This document shows, piece by piece, positions 1-12,753 of a DNA stretch of 64,000 nt. The position numbers and the translations under genes were made by a program. The DNA comes from Gnetum montanum (taxonomy: Eukaryota > Streptophyta > Gnetopsida > Gnetales > Gnetaceae). The stretch spans positions 65,451 to 129,450 of the forward strand of contig MNCI01004147.1 in NCBI GenBank assembly GCA_015680685.1. Reading direction: 5' to 3'. Position 1 is the first letter of the stretch. Each line of letters starts with the position of its first letter. A model generated the notes under the pieces. It was not told the DNA's origin. It searched no databases and saw nothing but the letters and a program-made list of their open reading frames with translations.

Positions 1-200
1 AAAATACCAAAAAAATCACATACCTCAGACTTGCTTAACCATACACCGTGACACTTACAAGCAAGCCTGGGAAGACAACGAACGATTAACCCCAAGTGTT
101 TCTTGTGGTGTTAAGGCATTTAGTCTGCGGAGTTCGACCGGATCATGTGTGCACACTCGTATTCGTATGGTTGAGTGTAGGGGTACCTCGCCACTCATCA
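1..200 (+). mobile_element. 3' portion of an Athila-like LTR, cut by the window edge
   Basis: This stretch matches the last ~200 bases of the LTRs at 41957-42799, 49786-50611 and 52489-53365. Shared landmarks are the GGGAAGACAAC block, the GTCTGCGGAGTTCGACCGG block, the GTATGGTTGAGTGTAGGGGTACC block and the terminal CACTCATCA at 192-200. It lies in + orientation. The rest of the element is outside the window, so solo LTR and full element cannot be told apart. Bases 201-308 after it show nothing recognisable and hold the left target duplication of element A (ATAGT at 304-308). Confidence 0.85.
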
Positions 201-308
201 CTTGTACTTTGAGACACAACTCACTTTGATCAATTACAATAGACAAAAGATGATACAATGCGGTGCAACAATGATTATAATGATTGCCAAATGATTACAA
301 TAGATAGT

Positions 309-1136
309 TGATGAGCGATGAGGTGTCCCTATGCCCAACCATATGAATCAGATGCATTCACACATGATCTGATAGAATTCTGCAAACTTTAAGTTCCTAA
401 GTACACTAGTTCTAGGATATGAAATCTAATCATGACAATTGTTGTCTTCTCAACTACACTTGTGGAGCTTAATTGTATGGTTGAGTGTAATTGAGGCACA
501 TGATTTTTATTATTATTTTGTATTTTATTTGTCTACAATTAATTTTTGATCAATAACTAACTATCCTACATAAGTATTTGATCCCACTTTTCATGCACAT
601 CTTGAACACATATAATGCTGCTAGGTTATCAAACATTAAGCGTTGCTTGGATTACCAAAATTCATACACATGCTCAAAGCAGTCATACTTATGTGCTTAA
701 TTAACTTATATTTAATCTAGTTAGCTTACTTTAGCTTAACTACTTAGGAGCATCAAATGAAATTGCATAAAATATTAAATGCATAAATAAAATATTTAAG
801 CTAGCCAAGGTGTTGCAAGGTTTGATCAGAAAGCTTGTCTTTATTACTGCACACACTGCTCTACTTAGGTACAACAGTGCTCGAATAAAGATCTATACAC
901 TTAATGACTCCTACTATGGGCACTTTGGAAAATATTCTACCTCTGGAGAAATGAAACTGCAAGAGTTCTGCTATGTTATGACAAAAACTATATGAAAACC
1001 ATGTGCCCAAGCACTATATTTATAGGCTAGCACATACCCTGCAATAATGGATATTCAACATTACATCTTTGGGCCTGATTTCAGAGACCCAATGTTGTTT
1101 CTCCGATATTGGAGCCCTGCAAAATACCATTTATCA
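309..1136 (-). repeat. Element A 3' LTR
   Basis: 828 bases, related to 26334-27200 along its length. Landmarks are the block with cttaattgtatggttgagtg near 470-490, the TTATAGG-type promoter area near 1020, and the U3 end near 1080-1136 with GATATTGG. The - strand reading starts TGATAAAT (expected TGATGAAT) and ends CTCATCA. Confidence 0.9.
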
Positions 1137-1148
1137 TACCCCCATGAC
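1137..1148 (-). promoter_or_regulatory. Polypurine tract of element A
   Basis: On the - strand CATGGGGGTA directly precedes the 3' LTR. The same GTGGGGGTA lies before the 3' LTRs of B (49777-49785) and C (53600-53608). Upstream, a GAGGATGAGTTTTCAT-like block is also conserved among A, B and C. This is the expected primer for plus-strand DNA synthesis. Confidence 0.8.
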
Positions 1149-3000
1149 TAAATGAAAACTCATCCTCAAGTGAACAAGAGAAGGAACAAGTTCCTTACAA
1201 AATATTAGGAAGGTATGGGATTATTGATTGACATGCAACTGACTCAAATGGAACAAATGGACTCTAAGTGCCCAAGTGTATGGATTTACAATCTTTTACA
1301 AAATTGGGTATTCATGACAATAGATTTGAACATCCTAGATAAAACTAATTCCAACTCCTCTAGCAATTGAAGAGTGAGGATGAAGATCCAACAATCATGA
1401 ATGGTCCTCATCACATGGTGCTACTGCATCTTTCTCGGTAAAGACAGTACTACTTCTAGTCCACAGTTCCCACTGCAATCATAACAAAATCATGGATTAG
1501 TGTGCAATGTGTAAATATAGCTTTTAAGTACCTTGTCTCGTTAGTCGTTACACTTGGCTAGGTTGTGATTATGGTGGATTGATTCCTTTAATAGTGTTCG
1601 CAAGAAGACTAAAAAATAGGGTGAAATGGGTAAGTGGTCCATTAAATTCTAAAAAGTTCAAACACAATGAAATGCTTGAAGAGGGTTTAAGAATTCACAA
1701 CAGTAAAAGAGGATTTCACTGAAAAAACATTGTCAAGATGTGCACAATTGGATGTCATTGATGGGGCATGTAAAAGGATTTGATTATGTAGATGTCTAAG
1801 GATAAAGAACTTAACTAACCCAATCAAAAGATATACAAGTAGGTCCTCCCCAAAGTAGGAACATGTCCTTTATTGCCCTTGCATAACTTCAAACTAAAGA
1901 GTTTGTGGGTTCCATGGATGATTAATGGTTATAGAAAGTTAAGTACAAAAACCTAGAAGAAACTACCTAAGAATTTTGACACATCAAACTAAAGCATTGA
2001 ACAAGAACATGAAACCAGTAGAGGTGAGACATGGAAAGCATTGATGGATGAGAGAAAGAGTGGAATGGCATTCCTGATTAAGGTCACATGAAGTCCCTTG
2101 TGAATTTTGTGGTTAAATGACCTAATAAAATCCATCCTTAGTCCAGACAAAAACCAACCATGTTTAGTGACTTTGCATCACCATTCTAAGGCTAGTCCAC
2201 CCCCCTGAGACACAAGAGTGCTCACACAGAATAACCACCATTCCTTATTGAAGAAGAAAAGAGAAATAAGAAGTGAGAAAGGGCCTTAGTTAGAGGGGAC
2301 TTTTAGGCATGGGTAACATGTCTTTCTATTCTCAAAACTAGTGCTTGTAGCCCATTTATTTTGTCTAAGGGGTGTGCTTTGAATTCCCATCATTTTTGTT
2401 TTTTGTTTTTATTTTTATTTTTATTTTTTATGAATGGAAACCACGTCATGCAAAGACTTATTCAACTTCCTATTATTGATCATCACAAAACAATAAGAAA
2501 TCCATGAAAACACACATGCACCTAAGTAAGCAACAAGGCACAAAGAGTACTGAATCCCCTTGAAGTCACACTCTGTTCAAACCTTTGAATCCTTTGCAAA
2601 TTTAGAAACTATTAAGGTCATAAATTTTTTAAAGTTTTATTAATGAAAAAGGGACTACACATTTCTAGAACAAGGAAAACCATAGAGTTTGTGGATGGGT
2701 GGATGTTATTAAAACACAATAAGAAAATCACATCCAAATAAAGGAAAATATACAAGAAATTGTAAAATATTTAAGAAAAACAAAATGTACTAATGATGTT
2801 GTAAAAAAAAAACTTTGAAAAATTAATAACGTAAAAACAAAAAGCTATAAGATAAAGAAGGTGTAAAACAAAAAGATGAAAAACTAAGGAGTTGCTTATA
2901 TAGTTAACATGGATGGCCATATCCCCCATGACTAAGTTGAAAGGAGGAGATCCAAAAGATTAAGCGTGGTTGTCCATTTGATGAGGTGTTTGTTGCATTA
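1149..3000 (-). other. Element A untranslated region between integrase and 3' LTR
   Basis: No open frame can be supported over this ~1.85 kb. It shares blocks with the non-coding middles of elements B and C: a GAAAGACATGTTACCCATGC-like block (- strand, near 2295-2330) and a CTACTTTGGGGAGGACC block (- strand, near 1843-1860). The second is enclosed by pairing arms at 1831-1839 and 1878-1886, with a six-pair hairpin beside it at 1890-1905. B and C carry a long 3' ORF after this block. I cannot find that ORF here, so A may have lost it or it has decayed beyond recognition. Confidence 0.6.
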
Positions 3001-3047
3001 GCTTACTTAGGCTCATGGAAAGGTTTGACTTGTTATATATTGATCAA

Positions 3048-4154
3048 TTATTTCTTGTTTGGGCTCTTAGGTTTATAGATCAACATGGCCCCAGAAGGAA
3101 AAGTTTTGTAGATGATATAAGGTCCCTCCCACAACATTTGGAACTTAGTTCGTTGAGGTACATGTGTGGGGTTCCAGTAGAGGACCTTATCTCTTGGTTG
3201 AAATTTGACTTTCCTAATTCTAAGGTCATGACACTTTTTGTTGAATGCTTTGTGCAACTCGTTAGATGATAGGGCCACCAATCAGTTTTCATCTAGCATA
3301 TTCAAATTTATTAATCTTTCTTTTTATGCCAAACTTAAGTCAAGGTCAAGGTCATAGGTTATTGAAAGTGTAAGGAGCTCAAACTGAATATGAAGTGTTG
3401 GTAATTTTCCATATACCAACTCATAGGGAGAATAGCCTATAGGAAGTTTCCATATTGAGTGGTAGGCCCAAAGGGCATCATTGAGTTTTTTGCTCTAGTC
3501 TTTCCTATATTTACTAAAAGTTCTTATTAGAATCTGTGTGATTTCCCTATTTGTAACCTCAGCTTGGCCATTGGCTTGAGGGTGTTAGGGTGTTGTCAGT
3601 TTATGTTCAACCCCCAAGCATTGCATAAGCTTCTGAAAGGTAGTGCCTATAAAGTGGATTCCATTGTCAAAAATTAATGCATGTGGCATACCAAACCTAT
3701 TTACAATATTCCGTTGTACAAACTAAGCAATAGTAGAAGATGTACAGTCGGTGATGGCTACTGCTTCTACCTATTTCATACAATAGTCAGTAGCAACTAT
3801 GATGTACACCTTTTCATTTGACATGGGCATGATAGAACCCATGAAATAAATGCCCCACATGTTGAAGGATTCTAGTGGATGGATTCACTATTGAGATCCC
3901 TCCATTCAAGTAGTCATTCCATCATCTCATTGGTAGCATTCACAAGAGTGGATGAATTGATAAGCATCACTGAAAATTGTTGGCCAATAATACCTTGCCA
4001 TTAGGATTTTAATGGTTGTGCATCTTCCAACATAGTGGCCCCCACAAGGACCCTCATGAGCATCCTGGAGAATGCATAGTTGATTAGTATCAAGGACACA
4101 CCAACGAACTAGGCCATCAACACATACCTTGCAGAGGTGTCTGTTGATCTCCAT
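3048..4154 (-). pseudogene. Element A integrase, broken
   Basis: Read from 4154 downward, the first part (3927-4154) is an HHCC zinc-binding domain with HEGPCGGHYVG, KILMARYYWPT and a CECYQ end. The catalytic core follows at about 3300-3900, recognisable by FGMPHALIFDNG and HPQANGQAEVTNREI. The C-terminal part (3048-3281) has the RDKVLYWN and FQMLWEGPYII signature typical of gypsy integrases. The core has in-frame stops and needs more than one frame. Integrase would insert the element cDNA into host DNA. Its place after RNase H is the normal Ty3/gypsy order. Confidence 0.85.
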
Positions 4155-4190
4155 GAAGCATTTTACCTAGTGAAGAAATTGATGTTTCTT

Positions 4191-4860
4191 TTAGTGGTCC
4201 AACCCTTGTAGCATCTCTTGAGTGAGAAGATAGGTGCGAATGTCATCATACCATTTAGGCCCAATGGGCAACTGTTCAGTTATAGCCCTAGCAAAGAGGA
4301 GTTCGTCAAGAAACAAATCAGATAGTAGGCCTTCCTCCTCTTTGTTGTCCCATCTCAACCAAGACAAGTGATCAACGACCACATTCTCAATTCCTTTTTA
4401 ATCTACCATCATAAGATCAAATTCTTATAAGATCACTAGCCACCATATGACATGGGGGCTTATCGCTGGCTTGTTCATGAGGAAGCAAATGGCACTGTGG
4501 TCTATGTGCACAAACACTTTATCTCTAAGCACACAATGCCTAAACTTCTCTAGAGCAAACAGTACCATCAACTCTTTTTTTATGGTGGTACAATTTAGTT
4601 GTGCACCCATAATGCTTTGACTTGCACAGTGGATGTAATATGGAAGTTTCCTATCATACAACTACATAAGCATAGCTTCCAAGGCATAATTTGATGCATT
4701 CATCATAACATGAAATGGTTTGAACTAGTTGGGTGCCTATAGAATTGGAGTTTCTACGAGTTTCTCCTTCAGTTGTTGGAATTATTTTTCACATTCCTTG
4801 GTCTAAACAAATGGAGCATCTTTCTTTTTCAACTCAACCAACGATTTTGCAATCTTAGAA
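4191..4860 (-). pseudogene. Element A RNase H and connection domain, broken
   Basis: The 4425-4661 part reads as the Ty3-type RNase H region, with YYIHCASQSIMGAQLNCTT, KELMVLFALEKFRHCVL and KVFVHIDHSAICFLMNK. The 4191-4382 part carries VVDHLSWL and links RNase H to integrase. The function would be removal of RNA from the RNA:DNA hybrid during reverse transcription. Frame breaks separate it from RT (higher coordinates) and integrase (lower coordinates). Confidence 0.8.
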
Positions 4861-5650
4861 AAATTCTCTATGAATCACCAATAGTAGCCAATGTATCCAA
4901 GGAATGATCGAACATCTTTTAAAGTTTCTGGTTGGTGGGTAATTCCTTGGATAACCCTTATTTTTTCAGGGTTGACCTCAATTCCTGCTTGTAAGATTCG
5001 GTGCCCCAATACAATGTCTTCCTGGACCATTAGATGACTCTTTTGTTGATTGAGCTACAAGTTTTTTTTCACATATCTTTTTAGTACTTGCTCAAGGTAG
5101 TCCAAGGTTTGCACAAGTATAGCTCCATAGGTGGAGAAGTCATCCATGAAGACTTCCACACCACTACCAATTTGCTACTGAAAAATACTTAAGACCAGGT
5201 GTTGAAAGGTGGCAAGAGCATTACACAAACCAATAGGCATCTTGCGATATGGAAAGATCCCCTAGGGGGTCATGAATGTTGTTTTTGCCTAGTCTTCGGG
5301 CATGATTTAGATTTAGTTATAGCCACTATAACCATCCAGAAAATTGTAAAAGCAATGCCCAGATATGGTGTCTAATACCTAATCAATGAATGGCAATAGA
5401 AAATAGTCATTGAATGTTGCCATATTCAATAACTGAAAATCGATGCAGACCCACCACTTGCCCCCTTTCTTTGGCACAATCACGAGTGGATTAACCCACT
5501 CACTATCTACAATGGGATAGATAAACCCCACCTTGAGAAGTTGTTCCATTTCCTCCTTGAAAATCTACTTTAATTTGGGGTTCAATCACCTCGATGGCTA
5601 CCTCTTTGGCTTCATGGCCAGGTCAATGTAGATATGATGCTAGCATATCC
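4861..5650 (-). pseudogene. Element A reverse transcriptase, broken
   Basis: The catalytic box FMDDFSTYG is encoded at about 5124-5150, and downstream text such as LGHRILQAGIEV and FLGYIGY is characteristic of Athila-lineage RT. Several in-frame stops interrupt the domain, so no continuous ORF remains. It sits between protease and RNase H, as expected. Confidence 0.82.
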
Positions 5651-5732
5651 TAGGATCAATCCATGTGAGTTTGAGATACAACCAAGCAAAGGCTACTAAC
5701 CATTTTTCAACCACATTCAACAACATTTGTTT

Positions 5733-6473
5733 CTATTCTAGAGTAAGATTTACATTGATTATTACTAGCTTCCCATTTTTTAAGAATGCATATTCCATGC
5801 CAGTAGATAGACCTTTTAATTCAAGGGGCTCTTTCTTGAAATTTTTAGGAATTTCCAACTCTCCCCAATAGGTATCATCATTTGCATTATTAGAGAGTTG
5901 GTGATGAACTTGCTCTAGTTCATCCATGCCTATGACATATGCACATGTCAGGCTCTCAATAGGTTCCATGCAAAGTGTGCTGCTTTTAGAATTAGTGGTC
6001 ATCCATTGGGTGTCCTCTTGTTTTGTGGCTACTATGTACAAAAACCTTTGAATATCTGCATTAAGTGCACACTGCCTACATGTAAAAATGGATGCTTGTT
6101 TAATGGATCAAGGTCTTTGCATGTAATTGCACCCTATATCATTATACACAATGCATGGAACTTGCTTATTCTTGATCTTTTCAAATGCATTTTCCTTAGA
6201 TATTTCCAGGGAAAGATCTTTGATGCCCATTCTTGCATCAATAATGCTTAGCCATGTCCTTCCCATGATTATTGAGAAATCCCCTTTACAGTTCACAACA
6301 TTGATTACTAGGAAATTAGTAGGATAAGACCACCCACAAATGGTAGCCATACTGTCTTCTACTAGTCCTAATGGAACAATGATGGACTGGTCTGCCAATT
6401 CTAATTGGATATTGCTCTTCTTGAGAGGCAACAAGTTCCAGGTCATATACATCTCATGAGAAACTAAATTCAC
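5733..6473 (-). pseudogene. Element A protease region, broken
   Basis: The part at 6108-6473 reads as a retroviral-type aspartic protease C-terminal half. It has VPLGLVEDSMATICGW, then FLVINVV, then the flap-side signature FSIIMGRTWLSIIDA (family form: IILGRPFLAT). The clear DTG/DSG active-site triad is not seen and probably lies in damaged sequence above 6473. The 5733-6041 part is the spacer to RT. The enzyme would cleave the Gag-Pol polyprotein. Confidence 0.75.
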
Positions 6474-7278
6474 ACCAAAACTTGAATTAAGAAGAGCTTT
6501 ACAAGGTTCATTCTAGGCAATCTGCAAATAAATAAGAGGACTCCTAGGATTGGCTAATTTCCTAGGAAGGTTGCTAGCCCAAATCCACTCAGATACAACA
6601 TAAGCGAGCATAACAGTGTGGATTTGAGGTGGGATTTGATTTGAAGGGTACTTGAGGTAATTAGATGCAAAGAGAGATGGATGAGCAGGGTGGCCAACTA
6701 CATGTGTATGTGAGGGCTTATGTGGACTATTGGGTTAGAAAAAGGATCTTTTTCATGTTCTATTGTCCAAACCACTCAGTTGATGAACTAATTATAGATT
6801 AATAGCCCTAGTAGTGTTGCTTTACTATGGTTGGGTTGGAAGTTCATCCTACATAGATGGAGCAAGTGGTAGTTGTGTTGAGGGTGGAGGACCAAGTGCA
6901 GGAATAGGATGAGGATAAGGATAAAAGGTGGTATCCCTCCTTGAATATGGAGAATGAGTTCAATAAATGTCAGGAGGATAGTAGTGAGGTTGGAAAGTAG
7001 AAACATGACTAGAAGAGTCATGTGGAGATAGGGGTTGTTGAATGTAATACCCATATGGATTAGGTTGTCTATAAGGGTATTGCTGCCTTGGCGATGCTAG
7101 CATCCATGACTATGGTTGTTACCACTATTGGTACTGCTCGTATGGTTGCAATGAAGTTCCAACTGGATAATACTATTGTTGGTGGAACTGCCTAATATTT
7201 CCTTGAGGATAAGGCAATCTTTTGTGTATTTTTTTTTGGTGCTAGTTGTGGATTAAGAGCGTACACCCCAAACTCCTG
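6474..7278 (-). pseudogene. Element A gag, 3' part
   Basis: This is the proline-, glutamine- and tyrosine-rich C-terminal Gag tail, between protease and the Tat insertion at 7278/7279. It resembles the low-complexity tail of element B gag (about 44.1-44.9 kb). Frames are scrambled. The upstream half of the same gag resumes at 24306 on the other side of the Tat element. Confidence 0.65.
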
Positions 7279-9162
7279 TGTAGCAACCAAAAATGTCGAT
7301 GGCTAGAACACCAAGAGGTTTTTGGGCAAATAGTTTAACCTCGAATCCGTGCAAGGGCTGTGCTGGAGAGAAAGGAAAATGGTGCACCCTGAATGGTCTG
7401 GTTGATCAAACAGGGACTTAATCGGTGTATCTTAACCTTTCGTAAACGTTTGTTTCGAAAACGTGACACATGAAGTAAATCGACGATCGACAAATGTAAA
7501 GTGGTAAAAATAATGCAAAACAACGATGATAGTAAAAGAATAGAAAAATAGATTTGGATGAGAGAATGCACCGCCCCAAAGGTCACAAATTTGATCCTTT
7601 GCCTTGTTTAAAAAGTGTACAATAGGTTATGCAAGACTGGAAAGACACTGCTTACACCAAACAGTATGGTCACAGGTCTTCTGCTTGCTACTCTGTTTAC
7701 TAAGATGCCAAAATGCTCGACTCATAAAGGGATGTTTTTGAGCCAACCAGAGAACCCAAAGGTAACCAAAATGTTCAAGGAAAATGCCAACTATGCTCTC
7801 TGAAAGCCAACTTAAAAGCCAACTGCACTAAAAAGCCAATCTTTTTTGCCAACAAGCCAACCAAGAAGCCAACCCTTTTAACATTGTTTGATGGGGTATT
7901 TATAGGGCCAAGAGTAGGAGGAAAATGCAGTCTAAATGCCACGTGTCCTGGGCCCTATAAGGTGCTAACATGCCCATACCGTGTAGGTATGCGATGCGAA
8001 CTGTGAACTTTGTTACGCTATGACTATACTACCAAAACTTCATGTGCCGAAATCTAGTGTGCTAATAATGTGAAAAAAATCGAGCCTATACTCCAGGACT
8101 ACATCTTCCCTACTTTTACAAGTAGGGTCAAGTGTAGAAACAATTTTTTGGGAGTTGACCAGGGGTATGCAAAATGGAGTGAAATTGCTAATTTTTCCAA
8201 GGAGATGCCAGAGTGAGAAATATTGTTGCCAACAAGTTCTAGAGCTACCCGAAGATGTCTTGATGCTTCCGTGCCAGTGTTGCACTACTCATGCTGTTGA
8301 ACACAATGGTGGAGCATACGTAGCTACTTGCTATGCTATGCTACACTACATAGCGTAGCATAGCGTAGCCACTGGGCTTGATAGAAATTTGTGTAGCCGA
8401 AGAGCATTTGTCTAAGACTTAGCTAGGCTAACAACTGCAACTTTTTTCCTTTGTGCCAGGAAGCCTTTAAACTTGCTGAATTCATGTTTGAAGAACTTCT
8501 ATTTTTTTTTTCCATCATTGCTACGCTGTGCTACGCTATGTAGTGTAGCACAGCGTAGCAACCCATGTGCCTTGCTGCCTTGTTCAATTCACAATTTTCT
8601 AGCAAGAAACTTTGCTTGAGGCCTGAGGGCTAAGTGGGGCAGGGAGTTTTGAAGGTCAAAGTCTTGCCAAGTGCAATCTTCTTGTTGGAATCACTTGGCA
8701 AGATGGGCCTTTCTTCTCTACCTTTGCTACATTGTGCTATGCTGCATAGTGTAGCACTTTGTGTTGGCTAAATTCTGACTTGTTTTGTAATCATTTGGTC
8801 AATTTACACTTGGACGCTTGAGCGGTTATCTTTCTATGCTTGCTATGCTGCATAGTGTAGCGTAGTGTAGCAAACTTCTTCACTAGAAAACTTGTCGAAC
8901 TGTTTTGCTCATCCTAAACACTTTTGAAAAATCCTAGCATAGTCTTTGGGTAGACTGTCAACTGGGTCAATTATCTAGTTGGGTAGGCTGGAGAGTCCAG
9001 CGAACCTATCATCCCTAAAGATAGAAAACTTGCCGGACTAGACAGTCTATCCTTAGTGCTTCTTTCCTGCTGAACCATCCTAATGCTACACTTTTGGAAG
9101 TCCTTGCCCAAATTCTAAGACTCTACTGAAGCATGAGGGTCTTGAAATTTTATGGTGTTTCA
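7279..9162 (-). repeat. Tat element 3' LTR
   Basis: It begins on the + strand with TGTAGCAACC and ends GGTGTTTCA; the - strand therefore reads TGAAACACC...GGTTGCTACA. It contains four clusters of palindromes built from GCTACGCT/AGCGTAGC at about 8325-8372, 8518-8561, 8727-8757 and 8838-8871. A shorter direct repeat of AAGCCAAC-type words lies at 7800-7880. Short open frames here recur in the other LTR and are not genes. Confidence 0.93.
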
Positions 9163-9176
9163 CTGGCCCCTCTTTG
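9163..9176 (-). promoter_or_regulatory. Polypurine tract of the Tat element
   Basis: On the - strand AAAGAGGGGCCAG directly precedes the 3' LTR start TGAAACACC. Position and composition are those of a plus-strand primer. Confidence 0.75.
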
Positions 9177-10814
9177 TCGACATCTGGAGGATCTGCCCAA
9201 TAGACGTTGACAAAGAATACAAAACACCACGAAGGACAAGACACCAACATCGCTCTTTGATGGTCACTCAGATATTGCTTTGCTGTGCTTGGGAGTATTA
9301 GGATAGTTGTGTAGGAAAAAGAAGGAAAAGGATGGATTTGAGGAGACAAAATTTCAGGAACAGAAAAGATGAAACGTAGCGTGGTCCCTCATCAGAGTGC
9401 TTATGAGGGAGTCAGTGCGCATGGGCATCTTTCTTTTACTGGCTTCTAACCTCTCGTCGGAATGCTTGGAGACGGTCATTGTGAAATAGTTGGTCTACCA
9501 TTTGTTTTGGGCACACACTCTCTTTCTTTCTTTCTTTTTTAATTTCTTATCTTTTTTTTATACTTTTGTGCTTTTCTTTTGCTATTTACCCATGTTCATT
9601 TGCAAACAACCTTGTTGTTGCAGGACAAGTGTTTCCTCCTGAAGATGAGTTGTGTTACATCCATGTGGGGCTTTGACCTACCTATAGATGCTTCCCATGC
9701 GGTGAGCTACATTACATGCATCATGGACTTTGCAGTTGAGCATATGGAAGGGCTTTACATGCATCAAGAAAGCTTGTAAAAGAGGTGTGAAAAGGGAAAC
9801 TATGGGTGTACGAAACAAGGTGATGAAGGTTAAGAGGAAGGGTAGGATGTGCACTCGCAAGTAGCCAAGCTAATTAGAGCAGTCACCTCGGAATCCTGTA
9901 GTATCCTATTCTCTTGGTGAAATGCATCCTTGACCGACGCCATCTCGGCCCATATCCTACAAGAAAAATAGAAAGTAGACCAAAAAAATGTAACCATGAA
10001 ATGTAGTTAGGCAAAGGTCTCACTTGCTTTAGACATCGTTGAAGTGGCGGGCACTGTTGCTGAGGCATGCGATGTCTAAAGTAGGAAGGCCAGTAGCGGT
10101 TCTGGCAACGGTAGATTGAAGGGGCTGGCACAGAGGGGGCTAGGAGTGGCGGCGATGTGAGTGCTCAGGAATCCCTACCCAAGGCAAACATCATGCAGTT
10201 CAGCTGTAAGGTGAGAAGCATAACAGTTGAACGTCTGTTGAGCTCAGCCGATGGCGGGGGCTGGAGGGTAGCAGCTTTGTGGTTGGGCCACAATAGTGCT
10301 AGGACTCTAGCAGTAGTTACTGACAATAGAAGCTACTACCAAGGTGATGGGCTATGGTAGCGGTAGCTCCGGAAGGTTAGCAAGATGTTAGACGACATCT
10401 CTAGAGGATCAACAAGATGCTAATGGCAGTGGCACCGCATATGTTCTAGAGGGTGCTTTCTTGTCATCGTGAACTGTGTTCTAGAATTGCAACACCCCAC
10501 CTCGTATCGACACTGTGCACACTTGCTTATTTGAGTGGTGGTAGATGTGAGTTGCGAACGTTGTGCCGCGAACCCAGTTTAAGGTCTTGGTAGACCATCT
10601 AATGTACTAGTTTAAGGTCCCAACAGACTATTGTGCTAGTTTAAGATCCTAGCAGACTGCAATGTGCTATTTTAAGGTCTTAGTAGACCGTTGTGCTAGT
10701 TTATCGTCATAGCGGATAATGGATGGGCCAGTTTAAGGTCTTGGCAAACCGTTTGTGCTAGTTTTACATCATAGCAGACTTTTTGAGCTAGTTATAGTCA
10801 TAACGGACTATGGA
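9177..10814 (-). other. Tat element 3' region between integrase and polypurine tract
   Basis: No coding frame can be supported over this ~1.6 kb. It has a pyrimidine-rich tract at about 9525-9560 on the + strand. At its upstream end lies a cluster of seven or eight degenerate palindromic repeats (10575-10814). Tat-lineage elements commonly have long, variable 3' regions with tandem repeats, which fits. Confidence 0.6.
10575..10814 (+). repeat. Palindromic repeat cluster 1 (TAGTTTAAGGTC...GACC type)
   Basis: About eight copies at roughly 30-base spacing, each starting (C)TAGTTTAAGGTC, followed by a 4-5 base spacer and a pairing arm such as AGACC. Clear stems include GGTCT/AGACC (twice) and AGTC/GACT at about 10796-10809. 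The same motif recurs at 14434-14962 and 18054-18240. Confidence 0.85.
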
Positions 10815-12000
10815 TTCTTACCTTGCCTTTGCATCAGATGTAGTATGGCTTAAGGTACATGTGGTTCACTGGATTTGCAAACTCCCTACCATCCATGTCT
10901 ACCAGTATGAAGGCTCCATTATCATAGGCTTTTGTAACTATAAATGAACCTTCCCAGTTTGCTAAAAACTTGTTTGCATGTTCACGTACATCTTTGAGAA
11001 CTAAGTCCCCCTTTTTGATTAGCCGTCAATGTAAATTGCAATGATGCTTTTGTCGCTACTTATCTTGATACCATTCGATATGACCAAGTGTTTGTGCACG
11101 CTCCTCCACTATGGAGTTGAGGTCAATGATCCTTGACTCATTGTTCTGGGCCTCATTTACGACGCTTGAAAAGATCATTTGAAGTAATGGTACCTACAAT
11201 TCAAGAGGTAACATTGCTTCAGATCTGTAAACTAGGCTATAAAGAGTCTTACCTGTAGCTGTTCTACACATCATTCGATAGGCCCATAGCACGTAGAGGA
11301 TTTGCTCGTGCCATCGCCTCTTGCTATTGCTAAGCATCCTTTTAAGTAAGTTGATGATGGCCTTGTTTGTTGCCTCTACCTGACCGTTTGCCTGTGGGTA
11401 GTACGGCGACAAGAAGGATTGCTTAATGCCAAGGTTGCTACAAAAGGTTTTGGTTTGTGCACTACTAAACTGTGGTCCATTGTCTGTCACAATAGTCATG
11501 GGAAGACCAAACCTTATCACTATGTTATCTAAGATAAAGTGGCAAACCTGTTGGAATGTAGTCTTCCTAAGCGGGATAGCCTCTACCCACTTTGTAAAGT
11601 ACTCGATGGTAATGATGATGAAGCTATGTCCTGCAGAAGACTTAGGCGTTATAGATCCTATGATATCTAGTCCCCATCATTGAAATGGCCACGTGATCTA
11701 TGTAGGGTGCAACTTAGTAGGTGAAACGTGTACAAGGTTTGCATGACGTTGGCATGTATCACACATCCTGACTTTAGCAAAGAAATCTCATTCCATACAA
11801 GGCTAGCAATATCCTAAGCGTCTGATTTTAGCTGCCATGGCCCTAGGAGCTATGTGTCCTCCACATAGTTCTTCATGGACCTCATTAACGATTTTTTATG
11901 CCTCTTCCCCACCAATGCAAGTTAAAAATATCCCATCAAAGGAGCGTTTACATAAAGTATTATCTCCTACGAGGACATACTACTGTGCTCGCTTTCAGAT
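10815..12000 (-). pseudogene. Tat element integrase, broken
   Basis: The catalytic core at 11194-11520 reads VTDNGPQFSS, then SPYYPQANGQVEATNKAI with the acidic residue of the D,D-35-E triad, then YRMMCRTATGKTLYSLVYR. The C-terminal domain extends to about 10850 and contains LANWEGSFIVTKAYDNGAF and a MYLKPYY-like end, typical of Tat integrases. The N-terminal zinc domain lies in damaged sequence between 11600 and 12000. Confidence 0.85.
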
Positions 12001-12006
12001 TGCATC

Positions 12007-12579
12007 CTATTGGGCGGATGTCAAGACATGTGGGGGTTCACCATGTTGTAGGTAGGCCTTTATGTTAGCGTACCACTCTTGGGCGTTGGTAGCGCTTACA
12101 GTGACGACTTGTACTGCTTGAGTGATAGGGTTTGTGCATTCTATTATCGAAGTACGTAAAGTTGCAAACAGGTGTGGTAGCACGTTTAATGCTAGCATGG
12201 CTAAGGCATCAGCTACAATGTTTTTGTTGCATGGCACATGCTAGATGTCTATCACTGTGAACTATTTCAACAACGTTTTGGCAAAATCACAATAAGGCTA
12301 TAAGTGTGAAGCTTTACAGGCATAGATTTCAGTGATATGGTTGACAACAAGTTGGGAATCGCCTCGGATTGCCAAATGTTGGATCTTTAAGTGCTGGGTT
12401 GCTAAGAGGACCCTAAGGAGTCCTTCGTACTCAACTACATTGTTTGTACAAAAAAATGTGCAATGATAAGCAAAAGGTTGAATGTCCCCTGAGGGCAACG
12501 TAATGACGGCGGCAGCACTACTACCTTGCATGGTTGAGGCATTGTCGAAATGCAAAGTGGCCTCGAAGTGCAATGGCAT
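12007..12579 (-). pseudogene. Tat element second RNase H-like domain, partial
   Basis: At 12298-12579 the frame has AAAVITLPSGDIQPFAY, NNVVEYEGLLRVL and RGDSQLVVNHI. This is the D...E...D arrangement of a second, archaeal-type RNase H found downstream of the usual RNase H in Tat-lineage elements. The 12007-12237 part continues toward integrase with NKNIVADALAMLA. An active-site asparagine-type change and frame breaks make it non-functional here. Confidence 0.82.
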
Positions 12580-12753
12580 AGGGTTAATACTGTTATCATG
12601 TTCGTCGGGGAATTTCGATTCTATGGTTGCCTGATCATTGGCTGGTGAGCTTGTGAGCTACATAGCTATGGCTTGTCCCTTTGTCGATGATTGGGTACAT
12701 AGTGTAAATCAAATTTCGTCGTTATAGCTTTCCATCAAGCTATCCTGCTACTT

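Noticed and set aside
7335-8358. Short frames repeated at 22578-23429
   Set aside because: They recur because both regions are LTRs of the same Tat element; LTRs are non-coding.
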